A stretch of 64,000 bases of DNA, taken from Truepera sp. Its GTDB lineage: Bacteria > Deinococcota > Deinococci > Deinococcales > Trueperaceae. Each line of letters starts with the position of its first letter. Position 1 is the first letter of the stretch. Below the pieces are notes generated by a model that was given only the letters and a program-made list of their open reading frames with translations, did not search any database and was not told the DNA's origin. Positions 46,391 through 55,271 of the stretch are shown here, in pieces. Where the stretch lies: contig JAVSMU010000001.1 of assembly GCA_032027045.1 (NCBI GenBank), forward strand, positions 280,390 to 344,389, read 5' to 3'. The translations under genes and the position numbers were made by a program.

Positions 46391-46993
46391 ATGAGGCTTT
46401 TCATCTTCGACATGGGCGGCGTCATGGTGGACGGCTTCGACGTGACGTCGACGATGGCCCCGGCCCTGGGCCTGGACCTCGGCGAGCTCAGGGCCATGAT
46501 GGAGGCGGCCGGCGCCGACGAGCTGCACGAAGGGACGCTCACGGCACCCGACTACTGGGCGCGCTTCGAGGCCCTCACAGGGTTGACCCTTCCGGGAGAG
46601 CCCTGGCGCGACTATTTCGCCCCCGAGCGGCGCCCCGCCATGTATGCGCTGGTCGAACGCCTCCAGGCCGCGGGCGCGCGGGTCGTGGTCGGCACCAACA
46701 CCATCGACGCCCACTACGAGGTACACCTGGCCCGCGGGGACTACGCAGTCTTCGACCACGTCTACGCCTCCAACCTCATGGGCGTCTCGAAGCCCAACCC
46801 CAACTTCTGGTTGCGCATCCTGGCTGCCGAGGCGGCCAGTCCGGCCGCTGCCGTCTTCATCGACGACTTGCCGGTGAACGTGGCCGCGGCCGCCTCGCTG
46901 GGAATCAGGTCCTTGCAGTTCGTGAGCCAGGAACGGGCCATCGCGGAGTTGGAAGCCGCCCTCGCCGAGACGAGTGAGAGCGCGGCGGAATAG
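46391..46993 (+). CDS. HAD-superfamily hydrolase (IA type)
   Basis: A 200-residue phosphatase-like protein. Motif I is FIFDMGGVMVD, with the nucleophile Asp 7; the second acidic residue of DxD is Gly, as in the YihX and epoxide-hydrolase N-domain branch. Motif II is VVGTNT, motif III the Lys in GVSKPNP and motif IV VFIDDLPVN. The cap is the alpha-helical C1 type between motifs I and II. It may dephosphorylate a sugar phosphate linked to the upstream importer, but this is inference from context. Confidence 0.83.
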   Translation: MRLFIFDMGGVMVDGFDVTSTMAPALGLDLGELRAMMEAAGADELHEGTLTAPDYWARFEALTGLTLPGEPWRDYFAPERRPAMYALVERLQAAGARVVVGTNTIDAHYEVHLARGDYAVFDHVYASNLMGVSKPNPNFWLRILAAEAASPAAAVFIDDLPVNVAAAASLGIRSLQFVSQERAIAELEAALAETSESAAE

Positions 46994-47056
46994 CTGGCGC
47001 CGGCGCCATGGCCCAGGTCATGGAGCGCGCTTCCCGGCCGAGCTTAAGTTACTTCC

Positions 47057-47542
47057 ATGTCACGATCAGAACCCGCAGGGAATACGGCCGTACCGGAGCC
47101 GGTCACCCCGGAGGCGGCGATCGCCCGCCTCAACAAGCTGTTCGACTCCGCCCTGAAGGCGCTCGGAGATGCCGGCCAGGCCGATGCGGCTTGCGAGCTG
47201 GCCGCGCAGGGCTGGACGCTCCTCAGGCATCAGTGGCCCCGCGAGGGAGAGCGCCTCAACGGCACGCTGCATTACCTGACCCGCACGGTGAAACCCAAGC
47301 CCGCCCCCGCCGAAGCGGACGACGAGCTGCTCGAAGTGCGGCACCTTTCCCCGGCCGAGCGTCACCGCGTGATCTTCGAGACCTACTTCGCGCTAAAGCC
47401 CGGCAAGGCCTTCGTGCTCGTGAACGACCACGACCCCAAGCCGCTCTACTACCAGTTCGCCGCCGAGCACCCCGGTGAGTTCTCCTGGGATCCCGTGGAA
47501 GAGGGGCCGAAAGTGTGGAGGGTGCGTATCGGCAGGGTGTAA
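47057..47542 (+). CDS. DUF2249 domain protein
   Basis: A 161-residue cytoplasmic protein. The C-terminal 75 residues match DUF2249: LEVRHLSPAERHRVIFETYF, then FVLVNDHDPKPLYYQF and SWDPVEEGPKVWRVRI. The N-terminal half is helical and less conserved. The family is found near nitrogen-oxide, hemerythrin and cupin proteins and resembles the SirA/TusA fold, but its role is unknown. It stands between the HAD gene and the MFS gene. Confidence 0.82.
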   Translation: MSRSEPAGNTAVPEPVTPEAAIARLNKLFDSALKALGDAGQADAACELAAQGWTLLRHQWPREGERLNGTLHYLTRTVKPKPAPAEADDELLEVRHLSPAERHRVIFETYFALKPGKAFVLVNDHDPKPLYYQFAAEHPGEFSWDPVEEGPKVWRVRIGRV

Positions 47543-47635
47543 GCGCAGCGTGGCGCCCCGGCCGCCGTTGGGGAAGGGCAGCCCTCACACTTCGCAGTTG
47601 CGGAACGGTCGCTGCTTCGGGAGTAGGCTGGCTGG

Positions 47636-48970
47636 GTGACTCCCGACCCAGCCAACCTGGAGGCCGAGGCCACACTCGGCGTGATCGGCGCACCCGCGAT
47701 CAGCGCCGCCGCCTCCTCGTCCCTGAGCGATTCTGCAACACGCGCGCGGCATGCCCGGCGCATCACGGCCGCCCTCTTCGTCAGCCAGAGCCTGGGCTCC
47801 GCCGGCTCCATCGCCGCGGCAACGGTGGCGGCAATCGTGGGCGCCGAGCTGTCTGGACGGGATTCACTCGCCGGCCTACCGGCGGCCGTCGTGCAGATCG
47901 GCGTTGCCGTAGGCGCGTACTTCTGGAGCCGCCGGTCCGATCGCGTTGGGCGCCGTGGCGCCCTCACGGCCGCGCTGCTCACCGGCGCGTTCGGAGCCAC
48001 GCTCTCGCTCATCGGGGTGGCGAGCGGTAACTTCATGCTCGTCCTGGTAGCGCTTTTCATCACCGGCTCCGGGAACTCCGCCGTGCAGCTCGGCCGCTTC
48101 GTCGCTGCGGAGGTCAACCCGAGGGCACGCCGCGCACGCGCCATCTCGACGGTCGTGCTCGGCGGCACCGTGGGCAGCGTCCTTGGCCCGATCCTGGTGG
48201 CGCCGACCGGGCGCCTCGTGACGTCGTGGGGATGGAACGAGATCGCCGGTCCCTACCTCGCCACCGGCGCCGGCTACCTGCTTACGGCCATTCTCCTGTT
48301 CGTCGCGCTCAGGCCGGAACCGCGCCTGATCGGCGACGCGATCGCGTTCGAGGAGGCCGGGACGCGCGTGCAAGCGAAAGCCCGGAGCCTGCGGCAGTTG
48401 CTGGCCGACACCGCCGTGCGCACGGCGGTCACGAGCGTGGTCCTGGCGCACATGGTGATGGTGGGGCTCATGCAGATGACGTCGTTGCACATGCACCAGA
48501 TGGAGCACAGTCTGATGAACATCTCGGTGGTCTTCTCCAGCCATACGTTCGGCATGTACGCGTTCTCTACCTTGTCGGGTTGGTTGACGGACAAGTGGGG
48601 GCGCCGGCGGGTGCTGGGCATCGGGGCAGCTATCCTGTTGACCTCTTGCCTGCTGGCGCCGTTGTCCCCGAACCTCCTGCCAGTGGCCTTCGCGCTCTTC
48701 CTGCTGGGCCTCGGTTGGAACTTCTGCTACGTGGCGGGGTCGGCGTTGCTGGCCGATGCCCTCTCGCCCGCCGAGAAGGGCCGGATGCAGGGCTTCAACG
48801 ACCTGCTGGTAGGAGGGGCCGCCGCCGCCGCGACCCTGCTTGGGGGCCTGATCATGGCCCGTTCCGGCTACCTCGCCATGGGTATCGCGGGAGCGGCCGT
48901 GAGTGCGCCACTCCTGTGGGTGGTGGCGCGGTTGCCACACGCCCAGGGCAGGGCGTCGGCGGCCGGTTGA
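47636..48970 (+). CDS. MFS transporter
   Basis: A 444-residue protein with twelve helices after a 40-residue polar N-terminal tail. YFWSRRSDRVGRRGALTAAL is the loop 2-3 motif and LSGWLTDKWGRRRVLGIGA its repeat in the second half. It starts with GTG. A Met/His-rich stretch (MQMTSLHMHQMEHSLMN) near helix seven is odd and could bind a metal or only shape the loop. Substrate unknown. The FAD reductase gene follows after 36 bases. Confidence 0.85.
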   Translation: MTPDPANLEAEATLGVIGAPAISAAASSSLSDSATRARHARRITAALFVSQSLGSAGSIAAATVAAIVGAELSGRDSLAGLPAAVVQIGVAVGAYFWSRRSDRVGRRGALTAALLTGAFGATLSLIGVASGNFMLVLVALFITGSGNSAVQLGRFVAAEVNPRARRARAISTVVLGGTVGSVLGPILVAPTGRLVTSWGWNEIAGPYLATGAGYLLTAILLFVALRPEPRLIGDAIAFEEAGTRVQAKARSLRQLLADTAVRTAVTSVVLAHMVMVGLMQMTSLHMHQMEHSLMNISVVFSSHTFGMYAFSTLSGWLTDKWGRRRVLGIGAAILLTSCLLAPLSPNLLPVAFALFLLGLGWNFCYVAGSALLADALSPAEKGRMQGFNDLLVGGAAAAATLLGGLIMARSGYLAMGIAGAAVSAPLLWVVARLPHAQGRASAAG

Positions 48971-49006
48971 GCCTGGCACCGGTTCGCGGGGCGTTGGGAG
49001 CTTGGG

Positions 49007-50260
49007 GTGAGTCCTAGGGTCTACGACGTAGTTGTCATAGGCGGGGGCGTGGGGGGCGCCGCCTGCGCCCATCGGCTCGCCAGCGACGGTGCGGACGTGC
49101 TGGTGCTCGAACGTGAGCACCGCTTCGCCGACCGGATCCGTGGCGACGTCCTGTACCCATGGGGCGTGGTGGAGGCGGAGCGCCTCGGCGTTCTCGACGG
49201 TCCGCTAGCGGCCGTGAGTCGGCCGCTGAGGTACTGGCATACTCACGTCGCGGGAGTGGCCCGGGCAGCTCCACGTGACCTGGCGGCGGAGCTGGAAGCC
49301 GGTCTCACCGCCCTCACCTTCTTCCACCCCGAACTCCAGGCCGCCATGCTCGAGTCGGCCGAACGGGCCGGCGCCGAGGTGCTGCGCGGTGCGGTGGCGA
49401 CCGGCCTGTACGCGGCCCCGGGTGGCCAGCGGCTGCACTCGGTCGAGGCGCGGATAGGCGGGCTCACCAATGACTACCTCGCCAGCTTGGTGATCGGCGC
49501 CGACGGTAGAACGTCGCGAACACGCGTCTGGGGTGGTTTCGAGGTGAGCGCCGATCCCGAGGGGCCGATGTTCGCGGGCGCGTTGGTAACTGGTGCCAAG
49601 GTGGGTTTCACGGAAGCGGCGCGCGACACTGCTCACGTGTTCTTCGCTCCGAGCGACGGCCTCTTGGCCATGGTGTTACCCATCGATGCCCGTAGGACTC
49701 GTGTCTACGGCGGTTACGACCTGCAGACCGGGCGGCGTCGGCTGACTGGGAAGGCGGCGTTCGAGGACCTGAGGCGGATCACGGAAGGAGCCGGCGTTCC
49801 GCGCTCCTGGCTCGAGCAGGCCGAGGTCGCCGGCCCCCTCGCGGAGTTCTCGGGCGCGGACGTGTGGGTCGAGTCGCCTTACCGCAAGGGCGCGGCCCTG
49901 GTAGGCGACGCCGCTGCGGCCAGTGACCCGAGCTTCGGTTGCGGGATGGCCCTGACGCTGAGGGGCGTGAGGGCCCTAACGGACGAGATCAGGCGAGTGG
50001 GCTCCTTCCAGCCGGACGCGCTGGAAGAGGCGGGAAGGGCCTACGCGGCGACCGCGACCCGCGATTACGAGTCCTTGCATAGGCAGACCTCGTGGCTGAG
50101 AGAAGTGTACCGAACGCCCGGCACGGCCGCAGACGCGATGCGAGCAGGACTCTGGCCCCTCTACGCGCGCGACCCGAGCAGGGTCCCGGACATCGTCGGC
50201 CTCGGGCCCGACGCGCCGAGCGACGAAGCGGCCAAGAGGCGCTTCCTGGGATTCGACTGA
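49007..50260 (+). CDS. FAD-dependent monooxygenase/geranylgeranyl-reductase-like oxidoreductase
   Basis: A 417-residue flavoprotein of the PHBH/GGR superfamily starting with GTG. YDVVVIGGGVGGAACAHRLA is the FAD-binding Rossmann motif, VIGADGRTSRTR the DG motif, and ALVGDAAAASDPSFGCGMALTLRG the GD motif that closes the FAD site. Members hydroxylate aromatics, reduce prenyl chains or halogenate. Nothing near it fixes the substrate. It follows the MFS gene by 36 bases, so the pair may be co-transcribed. Confidence 0.83.
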   Translation: MSPRVYDVVVIGGGVGGAACAHRLASDGADVLVLEREHRFADRIRGDVLYPWGVVEAERLGVLDGPLAAVSRPLRYWHTHVAGVARAAPRDLAAELEAGLTALTFFHPELQAAMLESAERAGAEVLRGAVATGLYAAPGGQRLHSVEARIGGLTNDYLASLVIGADGRTSRTRVWGGFEVSADPEGPMFAGALVTGAKVGFTEAARDTAHVFFAPSDGLLAMVLPIDARRTRVYGGYDLQTGRRRLTGKAAFEDLRRITEGAGVPRSWLEQAEVAGPLAEFSGADVWVESPYRKGAALVGDAAAASDPSFGCGMALTLRGVRALTDEIRRVGSFQPDALEEAGRAYAATATRDYESLHRQTSWLREVYRTPGTAADAMRAGLWPLYARDPSRVPDIVGLGPDAPSDEAAKRRFLGFD

Positions 50261-50502
50261 ACCGCGACCGCTAGCGCTTGAAAGCAGTCCTGCCGCCATT
50301 CACGCAGGTTTCGAACAGTCGCGGGGCCCGTGAGAACCGGGAGATGACCCGTGGTGCAATGAAGTTCCCTTCGCTTGGTCGGTGCCCGGTCGTGGCATGT
50401 GGGCGGCGAGAACCGGAACAGCATGCAACGATGATCTTCGGTAGGTGGCGGCCTCGGCCTGCACGGGGCGGCCATAGACGCTCGGTAGCGAGAGGATGAC
50501 GC

Positions 50503-51192
50503 ATGGCGCCCGACTTAGGCTGGTTGCACCGTTACGTACCTGCTGAGGCAGATGCGGCAGTTGCGAGGGGGACCGTGCCGAACCGCGGCACCAATGCGGG
50601 CCCCCTGACGCTGTTGCTGCTGCACGGCACTGGAGGAGACGAGAACTCCTTGGTGGGCCTGGGCAGGCTCGTCGCGCCGAAGGCCAACCTGTTGAGTGTG
50701 CGTGGACGCTCCAACGAAGAGGGGGTCACCCGCTTCTTCCGGCGTTTCAGCGCCACCAGCTACGACCAGGCGCACCTCGTTTCCGAGGCGAAGGCGCTTG
50801 GGCGGTTCGCGCGCCTTGCGGCCGATACTTACGGCTTCGATCGGCGGGGTCTGGTCGCCTGCGGCTACTCGAACGGTGCCAACATCGCCCTGGCCACCTT
50901 GGCGTACGACGCCGACGCGTTCGCGGCCGCGATCCTGCTGAGGGCGGTCATGCCGCTCGACGAGCCTCCGGAAGTGGACTTGGGCGGCAAGCCCGTGCTC
51001 GTGCTCCACGGAGTGCGTGACGCGTACGCGCCCTACGCGCGCGACTTGGCGCCTTACCTTACGCACGCCAATGCACGCGTCAGCGAGATCTCGGTTGCCG
51101 CGGGCCACGAGCTGGTGGAGGAGGACGTGGCGCAAGTCAGGGCCTGGCTGGAGGCGTTCGTGGGCGAGGTTCCGAACCGGGCCAACACCTAG
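50503..51192 (+). CDS. phospholipase/carboxylesterase-like alpha/beta hydrolase
   Basis: A 229-residue hydrolase. LLLHGTGGDENSL is the oxyanion region, ACGYSNGAN holds the nucleophile Ser 123, GVRDAYAP the Asp and GHELVEEDV the His. This is the small carboxylesterase group that includes MhqD-like proteins, which act on short esters and are linked to quinone or electrophile stress. No signal peptide. A 242-base gap with no recognised element precedes it. Confidence 0.85.
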   Translation: MAPDLGWLHRYVPAEADAAVARGTVPNRGTNAGPLTLLLLHGTGGDENSLVGLGRLVAPKANLLSVRGRSNEEGVTRFFRRFSATSYDQAHLVSEAKALGRFARLAADTYGFDRRGLVACGYSNGANIALATLAYDADAFAAAILLRAVMPLDEPPEVDLGGKPVLVLHGVRDAYAPYARDLAPYLTHANARVSEISVAAGHELVEEDVAQVRAWLEAFVGEVPNRANT

Positions 51193-51242
51193 CCGACGCC
51201 GACACGGCCCGTCTGCCGGCGCACGTGCCACTCGTGCGCTGC

Positions 51243-51485
51243 TCAGCGCCTGACGGCCTTGAGGATCACCAACAGGATGACGGCACCGACGACCGCCACG
51301 AGCAGGCTGTAGAAGTTGAACCCGGTGATGCCGGCGCTGCCGAACTCCTGGAAGAGCCAGCCGCCCAGGAGGGCGCCGATGATGCCGACGATTATGTCGG
51401 TCAATATCCCGCCCCCGGTACCGGTGATGGCGCCGGCTAGCCAGCCTGCCAGTGCTCCTAGGATGATGAACAACAGGATGCTCAT
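51243..51485 (-). CDS. GlsB/YeaQ/YmgE family small membrane protein
   Basis: An 80-residue protein with three hydrophobic helices. The start ATG 51485 is preceded by GGAGGAGGG. SILLFIILGALAGWLAGAI, GGGILTDIIVGIIGALLGGWLF and a C-terminal helix match the transglycosylase-associated (YeaQ/YmgE) family of stress-linked membrane proteins. The family's biochemical role is unknown. The longer open frame upstream lacks a plausible start. Confidence 0.85.
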   Translation of the reverse strand: MSILLFIILGALAGWLAGAITGTGGGILTDIIVGIIGALLGGWLFQEFGSAGITGFNFYSLLVAVVGAVILLVILKAVRR

Positions 51486-51602
51486 GGAAGCCCTCCTCCA
51501 ACGAGTCGTATCTAAACTAGCGTGCTCGCTGACGCTAGCATCAGTTGCTCGCAAGGATAGGTACGGATGCAGCTCTCGTTGGTCCGGTACACGCCGCAGC
51601 GG

Positions 51603-52016
51603 TCAGTCCTGGGGTTCGAACTCCAGCGCGGCGGAGTTGATGCAATAGCGCAACCCAGTGGGCTCAGGGCCGTCAGGGAATACGTGGCCCAAGTGAGCCC
51701 CACAGTGGGCGCAGTTGACCTCGATCCGGTGCATGCCGTGGCTCAGGTCCTCGTGCGTCGTGACGTGACCCTGCGCGGCCACGTCCGAGAAGCTGGGCCA
51801 GCCACAGGAGGAGTGGAACTTGTCACCGGACTTGAACAACTGGGTCCCACACACCACGCAGTGGTAGTCGCCCGCGGCGAAGTGGTCCCAGAAGGCACCC
51901 GTGAAGGGCGCCTCGGTGCCGGCTTCTTGCGTGACGCGCCAGGCGAGAGGCGTCAGGCGCTCTCGCAGTGGCGTCGCGTCAGGGGTTTTCCCGCCTGCTT
52001 GCGTATCGTTTCTCAT
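51603..52016 (-). CDS. msrB: peptide-methionine (R)-S-oxide reductase
   Basis: A 137-residue reductase for methionine-R-sulfoxide. Two CxxC pairs (C53/C56 and C102/C105) bind the structural zinc. The catalytic Cys is 125 in [18 protein letters not shown] and [20 protein letters not shown] are fully typical. The recycling Cys seen in some homologues would be at about 71 (HSSCGW). It is cytoplasmic, repairing oxidised proteins. It stands alone between the small membrane protein and the MacB-like permease. Confidence 0.95.
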   Translation of the reverse strand: MRNDTQAGGKTPDATPLRERLTPLAWRVTQEAGTEAPFTGAFWDHFAAGDYHCVVCGTQLFKSGDKFHSSCGWPSFSDVAAQGHVTTHEDLSHGMHRIEVNCAHCGAHLGHVFPDGPEPTGLRYCINSAALEFEPQD

Positions 52017-52076
52017 GCACCGATTGTAGTGCCGGCCCGGGGCCCGGGCCGCCTCGGACGCGACCGGCCGGCACGC

Positions 52077-53396
52077 TCACTCGTAACGCAACGCGTCGAT
52101 CGGGTTCTGCCTCGCGGCCCGGCTTGCCGGCAAGGTGCCCGCTAAGAAAGCGAGAAGCATGACCACGGCGATGACCACGGCTACACGTAGCGGATCGAAG
52201 GCGAGGACGTGCAGCCCGGAGAGGTCGGCTAATGGGCCCCGTGACAGCCAGTCGCTGACGAGCGTGCCCGCGACTATCGCCACGAGCGCCCCGGCGGCGC
52301 TGCCCAGGAACCCGATGAACACGGCCTCGCTCGAGAAGAGCGCGAAGATCTTCCCGGCCCCCATGCCCATCGCCTTCATGAGGCCGATCTCTCGCGTACG
52401 TTCCTGCACGGCCATCAGCAGGGTGTTGATGATGCCGAAGCCGGCGGCCACGAGGGCGATGCCGGCGAAGGCGTTGAGCACGCCGACGATCCCGTTGATG
52501 ACGCTGTTAATGGCCCCGAGTTGATCCGCGAGCGTGAGGCCGGTGAGGCCATGCTCCTTGAGGTCGCTTTTCAACTGGCGTAGGTCTGCCTTGGAGAGCC
52601 CGGGCTTAAGGTGCGCCGTGGCGCCCCTGTAGACGTTGGCTACGGCCGCCGGCAGGCCGGTGGTCTGGGCCGCGTAGAGCTCGTCCATCAGGGGGCGCGA
52701 CACGGTGACGGCGTCGCCGAACAGGCTTGGTTGCTGCACTCCCGCCACGGCTGCTTGTACGAGATGCTGCTTGCCCTGTACGTCGGCCACCGAGATGCTC
52801 ACCATGGACCCCACCGCGTCCTGGTTAGAGGCGTACCCCATGGGCGTGACGTAGGCCACGGGCAGGAGTAGCTCCGGCAGTGGTTCGTCATGACCGGGCA
52901 CGGAGCGAAGTCCCGTAGCCGAGATCTGCGAGCCCACCGCAAGGTCGACCGTCAGGCCGCTCGGTGCCGGCGAGACGAAGAGCTCGAACTTCTTGCCGCC
53001 GTCATGTTCTATGAAGGTAGGCGCAACGAGGCGCACGGGTTCGACGGAGACGACTCCGGGCAGGCCGGCGATGAAGTCGAGGTCGTCCTGGCCGATGGCT
53101 TCGAGGTTGAAGCCTCCCCCGGCCTTGATGACCTGACGATCGGGATCGTACTCCCGCGGTCCGTCCGACTGGCCGAAGGGTCCGTCATCGGTGGAGGCCT
53201 TGGACACCGACAGCAGGTCCTGACCGCCGAGGCTGCCTATCTGACCGTCGATGTAGCGCGTGATGCCCGTACCCAGGCCGTTAGTGAGAGTGAGGGTGAA
53301 CGCCCCCACGAAGATCGCCAACGAGGTGAGCAGCGTTCTGAGTTTGCTGCGGAACGTGTTCGCGATGGCGGTGGAGACTATCTCACGGGGCCTCAT
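52077..53396 (-). CDS. MacB-like ABC transporter permease (FtsX domain)
   Basis: A 439-residue membrane protein with one N-terminal helix (residues 20-45), a large extracytoplasmic MacB-PCD domain, and three C-terminal helices in the FtsX-type domain. VQERTREIGLMKAMGMGAGKIFALF is the conserved FtsX loop. Its ATG overlaps the ATPase stop (ATGA), so the two are made as a pair. It works as a mechanotransmitter, often moving lipoproteins, peptides or drugs between the membrane and the outside. No MacA partner gene is present here. Confidence 0.88.
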   Translation of the reverse strand: MRPREIVSTAIANTFRSKLRTLLTSLAIFVGAFTLTLTNGLGTGITRYIDGQIGSLGGQDLLSVSKASTDDGPFGQSDGPREYDPDRQVIKAGGGFNLEAIGQDDLDFIAGLPGVVSVEPVRLVAPTFIEHDGGKKFELFVSPAPSGLTVDLAVGSQISATGLRSVPGHDEPLPELLLPVAYVTPMGYASNQDAVGSMVSISVADVQGKQHLVQAAVAGVQQPSLFGDAVTVSRPLMDELYAAQTTGLPAAVANVYRGATAHLKPGLSKADLRQLKSDLKEHGLTGLTLADQLGAINSVINGIVGVLNAFAGIALVAAGFGIINTLLMAVQERTREIGLMKAMGMGAGKIFALFSSEAVFIGFLGSAAGALVAIVAGTLVSDWLSRGPLADLSGLHVLAFDPLRVAVVIAVVMLLAFLAGTLPASRAARQNPIDALRYE

Positions 53397-54193
53397 GCCT
53401 GAGCCCCACTTACGTGCTCGGCCACGATCTCCCCGTCTTTCAGGATGACTCGGCGGCCACAGCGCAGCGCCAGGTCCTCGTCGTGGGTGACGATCACCAC
53501 GGTGATGCCCCTTGTGCGGTTGAAGTCGAAGAGGAGGTCCTCGATCACCTTGCTCGTCACGCTGTCGAGGTTACCCGTAGGCTCATCCGCGAAGATCACC
53601 TGCGGGTCGTTGGCGATGGCCCGCGCGATCACCATGCGCTGCTTCTGGCCACCAGAGAGGTCGGTGGCCCGGTTGCCGGCCTTGTCCGCCATCTCGACCT
53701 GTTCGAGCACCATGAGCCCACGCTCGCGTCGCTCTCGCGAACCCATGCCCGCGATCTTGAGGGGCAGGATGACGTTCTCCAGCACCGTCGCGCTGGGGAT
53801 CATGAAGAACTGCTGGAACACGAAGCCGAAGGTGGAATTGCGTAGGCGGTTCAGTTCCTTGTCCTTGAGCGACCTGGCGTCGATCCCGTTGACCTCGATG
53901 CTCCCTTCGGTGGGGGAGTCGAGGAGCGCCAGCATGTGCATCAGGGTCGATTTGCCCGAGCCGCTCTTGCCCTGGATCGCGAGCGTTTCGCCCGCCAGGA
54001 CGTCCAGCGACACACCCTTTAGCGCCTCGAAGCGGGTCTCGCCGTTGATGTAAGCCTTGGAGAGGCCGGTCGCCCTCACCACGCTGCTTGGCCCCTTGGT
54101 GCCGGTCACCGGCCCGGTTGGGCGGGGTTGCGCCACCCCACCTTTGGTGTGTACTGGTTCGGACTGGTCCTCGGTTCGCTGATTCACGGCCAC
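53393..54193 (-). CDS. MacB/LolD-type ABC transporter ATP-binding protein
   Basis: An ABC ATPase of the MacB/LolD class, about 266 residues from GTG 54193. The start is uncertain: the first 40 residues are polar and unlike homologues, and no strong ribosome-binding site is seen. Walker A GKSGSGKST, the signature LSGGQKQRM, Walker B VIFADEPTGNLD and the switch THDEDLA are intact. TFGFVFQQFFMIPSATVLENV fits the Q-loop region. It drives the FtsX-type permease encoded immediately downstream. Confidence 0.87.
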   Translation of the reverse strand: MAVNQRTEDQSEPVHTKGGVAQPRPTGPVTGTKGPSSVVRATGLSKAYINGETRFEALKGVSLDVLAGETLAIQGKSGSGKSTLMHMLALLDSPTEGSIEVNGIDARSLKDKELNRLRNSTFGFVFQQFFMIPSATVLENVILPLKIAGMGSRERRERGLMVLEQVEMADKAGNRATDLSGGQKQRMVIARAIANDPQVIFADEPTGNLDSVTSKVIEDLLFDFNRTRGITVVIVTHDEDLALRCGRRVILKDGEIVAEHVSGAQA

Positions 54194-54288
54194 CAGTCTC
54201 GCACGTCGGCCAACGTTCGGGCCGTCCGGTGCCCTACCTTCGAGGGGATTCGAGGGGAGGACCTGGAGCCAGTTGCGTTTTGGGTAGG

Positions 54289-54311
54289 CGGGACGCCCGT
54301 TGGGCGTCCCG
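54289..54311. other. strong 10-bp hairpin without T tract
   Basis: CGGGACGCCC / GGGCGTCCCG around a GTT loop. It lies between the VOC gene stop and the ATPase start. Neither side has a U run in RNA, so it is noted as structure rather than as a terminator. Confidence 0.55.
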
Positions 54312-54364
54312 GGCGTGGTCAAGGGCGTGTCACCGTCACCTCGAGAGTTGTCGGGAACGGGCGG

Positions 54365-55111
54365 TCAAGGGTTGAGGACTCCGAAGCGGGCGCCGGCCTG
54401 GTCGCTGAATACGGCCACCCGGCCCTCGGCCTGGTCGCTCGGTCCGAACAGCACGCTGCCGCCACCCGCCTGTACGGCCGCCACCGCTGCATCGGTGTCG
54501 TGGACCTGGAAGTAGACCGTCCACTCGTCTGCTTCCTGGTCGTCACGCCGCCCGCTCACGCCCGCGAGCTTCTCGCCGTCCAGCGACAGCACTTGGTGCT
54601 TACCATCGGCCGAAGCCGAACTGCCGAAGCCGAAGAGGGCGCAGTAGAAGGCCGTTGCCGCCTGCACGTTGGAGACACCGGCCTCGCACCAGGTGTAGGC
54701 GCCGTGCTCCGACTTCAGCTCGAAACCAGGATGGTGAAAGGCCTGCCACAGACCGAAGGTGGCACCACCGGGCGCCGACACCATGGCGACCATGCCCTGC
54801 TGCGGGATCTCCTCGGGCTCCATGACGACGGCGGCGCCGAGCTCGTTCGCCCTCGCCACCGTCCTGACGACGTCGGGTGTCGCGAAATAGACCGTCCAGG
54901 CCATGTGCGCATCAGGGCTGTACGCGTCGCCGATGCCCGCCACCTTCCGACCGGCCTCGAGGGCCGTGCGGTAGAAGCCGAGTTCGGAGCCACCGACCTC
55001 GTACTCCCAGCCGAACAAGTGTTGGTAGAAGTCTGCCGCCTCGCGGACGTCCGGAGCTATGACGTCCGCCCAGACCGGGTGGCCTGGCTTGATCTCGGTG
55101 CGCGTTGCCAT
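54365..55111 (-). CDS. VOC family protein with two glyoxalase-like domains
   Basis: A 248-residue protein with two tandem vicinal-oxygen-chelate domains, residues about 10-125 and 135-248. The first begins VWADVIAPDVREAADFYQHLFGWEY, the second TWCEAGVSNVQAATAFYCALFGF, a clear internal duplication. Members bind a metal and act as lyases, dioxygenases or resistance proteins; the ligands here are incomplete by eye. No neighbour tells the substrate. Confidence 0.85.
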   Translation of the reverse strand: MATRTEIKPGHPVWADVIAPDVREAADFYQHLFGWEYEVGGSELGFYRTALEAGRKVAGIGDAYSPDAHMAWTVYFATPDVVRTVARANELGAAVVMEPEEIPQQGMVAMVSAPGGATFGLWQAFHHPGFELKSEHGAYTWCEAGVSNVQAATAFYCALFGFGSSASADGKHQVLSLDGEKLAGVSGRRDDQEADEWTVYFQVHDTDAAVAAVQAGGGSVLFGPSDQAEGRVAVFSDQAGARFGVLNP

Positions 55112-55271
55112 GGATACCTCCTCGACTACCCCGGTTCAATCATGCCGTGTACTCGCCCGCTGGGCGGCGCCTCTCGTCACCGGGCGCTTCTCGTGACTGG
55201 GCGCCTTCCGCCTCGCGGCGCCTCGAGCGGGGCTAGAATCCTCGGATGATGGCGGAAGCGGGCTCGGGAGG

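Noticed and set aside
54289-54311. Terminator of the VOC gene
   Set aside because: The stem is strong but no T run follows on either strand.
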